64,000 nucleotides of DNA from Bordetella sp. BOR01 (lineage in GTDB: Bacteria; Pseudomonadota; Gammaproteobacteria; Burkholderiales; Burkholderiaceae_B): contig NZ_JAHUWT010000003.1 of the NCBI RefSeq assembly GCF_019218885.1, positions 930,001-994,000 on the forward strand, read 5' to 3'. The notes beneath the pieces were generated by a model. That model saw nothing but the letters and a program-made list of their open reading frames with translations, did no database searches and was not told where the DNA came from. Positions 63,589 through 64,000 of the stretch are shown here, in pieces. Every line of letters starts with the position of its first letter. Position 1 is the first letter of the stretch. The translations under genes and the position numbers were made by a program.

Positions 63589-64000
63589 TCAATCGTCGGT
63601 GGCCAACCCGTGTTCGACGGCGTATACCGCCACTTGTACGCGGCTGGTCAAGTTCAGCTTCTTCAGAATGTTCTGGACGTGGATCTTAACGGTGCTTTCG
63701 GCAATGTCCAATTGGCGCGCAATGACTTTGTTGCTGGCGCCATGCGCCAGGCATTGCACGATCTCGCGCTCGCGCACGGTCAGGCGCGCGCGCTCGCCGC
63801 TCGTGGCACCGGTGCCCAGCGTGGCCTGCTCGCGAAACCGGTCGACCAGCTTGGCCGTCATGTTGTCGGCAATGACCGGCTCGCCCGCGGCGGCCCGGCG
63901 GATCGCCGCCGTCAGCGCCTCGGCATCGATGTTCTTGACCAGGTAGCCGCGCGCACCATCGCGCAGCGCCTGGCTCAGTTCGTCGGTCTCTTCCGAGACC
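63589..64000 (-). CDS. NarL/FixJ-type response regulator (partial)
   Basis: The 5' end lies beyond the right edge; 137 residues are visible. The receiver end has ALRDGARGYLVKNIDAEAL with the conserved Lys. The linker leads to the LuxR-type HTH: LTVREREIVQCLAHGASNKVIARQLDIAESTVKIHVQNILKKL, seen here by its parts LTVREREIVQCLA and AESTVKIHVQNIL. KIHVQNILKKLNLTSRVQVAVYA closely resembles NarL. It probably answers nitrate or nitrite with a NarX/NarQ-type kinase outside the window. It ends 32 bp before the antiporter start. Confidence 0.88.
   Translation of the reverse strand, partial: VSEETDELSQALRDGARGYLVKNIDAEALTAAIRRAAAGEPVIADNMTAKLVDRFREQATLGTGATSGERARLTVREREIVQCLAHGASNKVIARQLDIAESTVKIHVQNILKKLNLTSRVQVAVYAVEHGLATDD

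Overview
The window is GC-rich, gene-dense DNA from a betaproteobacterium. I place it in the Burkholderiales, family Alcaligenaceae, most likely Bordetella or Achromobacter-like. The reasons are the dnaA-dnaN-gyrB order with no recF, the rpmH-rnpA-yidD-yidC block, two Bug-type (tripartite tricarboxylate) binding proteins, many LysR regulators and many uptake/catabolism genes. The species call is inference. I saw no rRNA, tRNA, insertion sequence, phage gene or CRISPR array.

Region 1 (1-6.3 kb): a partial nucleoside deoxyribosyltransferase-family gene, an NAD(P)-binding reductase, 2-dehydropantoate 2-reductase (panE), an orphan BMP-family binding protein, an AraC/GyrI-like regulator, an FMN-dependent lactate dehydrogenase-like enzyme, acylphosphatase and a hotdog thioesterase. 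Region 2 (6.3-15.8 kb): the biotin operon bioA-bioF-bioD, a LysR gene divergent from pirin-ycaC, and a Bug receptor-amidase pair divergent from a second LysR. Region 3 (15.9-30.3 kb): a long minus-strand run. It starts with a probable catabolic operon: hydantoinase A and B subunits, a three-part TRAP transporter, two tandem DAO-type flavin oxidoreductases, an EamA exporter and an IclR regulator. It continues with an AraC regulator, an AlaX-type tRNA-editing protein and an overlapping amino-acid permease.

Region 4 (30.4-38.7 kb): the replication-origin neighbourhood. gyrB, dnaN and dnaA lie on the minus strand; rpmH, rnpA, yidD and yidC lie on the plus strand. The dnaA-rpmH interval carries a consensus DnaA box and an 18-bp perfect palindrome. 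Region 5 (38.8-55.6 kb): about 17 kb of accessory genes between yidC and mnmE, which are adjacent in many proteobacteria. They are a catalase, a Bug-sulfatase-GMC oxidoreductase operon, a TauD-like dioxygenase with a sulfonate-type ABC transporter, an M20 amidohydrolase and a dipeptide-type ABC transporter. The theme looks like scavenging of organosulfur compounds and peptides.

Region 6 (55.6-64 kb): mnmE, a small winged-helix/membrane coiled-coil gene pair and a secreted alpha/beta hydrolase. Next comes a formate/nitrite-family channel followed by a PP2C phosphatase-protein kinase fusion, then a KefB/C-type antiporter and a partial NarL-type response regulator. The channel's upstream region is the most striking non-coding signal in the window. 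It holds an NtrC-like site, a near-consensus sigma-54 promoter and then a strong intrinsic terminator 45 nt before the start codon. This architecture suggests nitrogen-controlled transcription with attenuation or a terminated leader RNA, as known for nitrate-assimilation operons.
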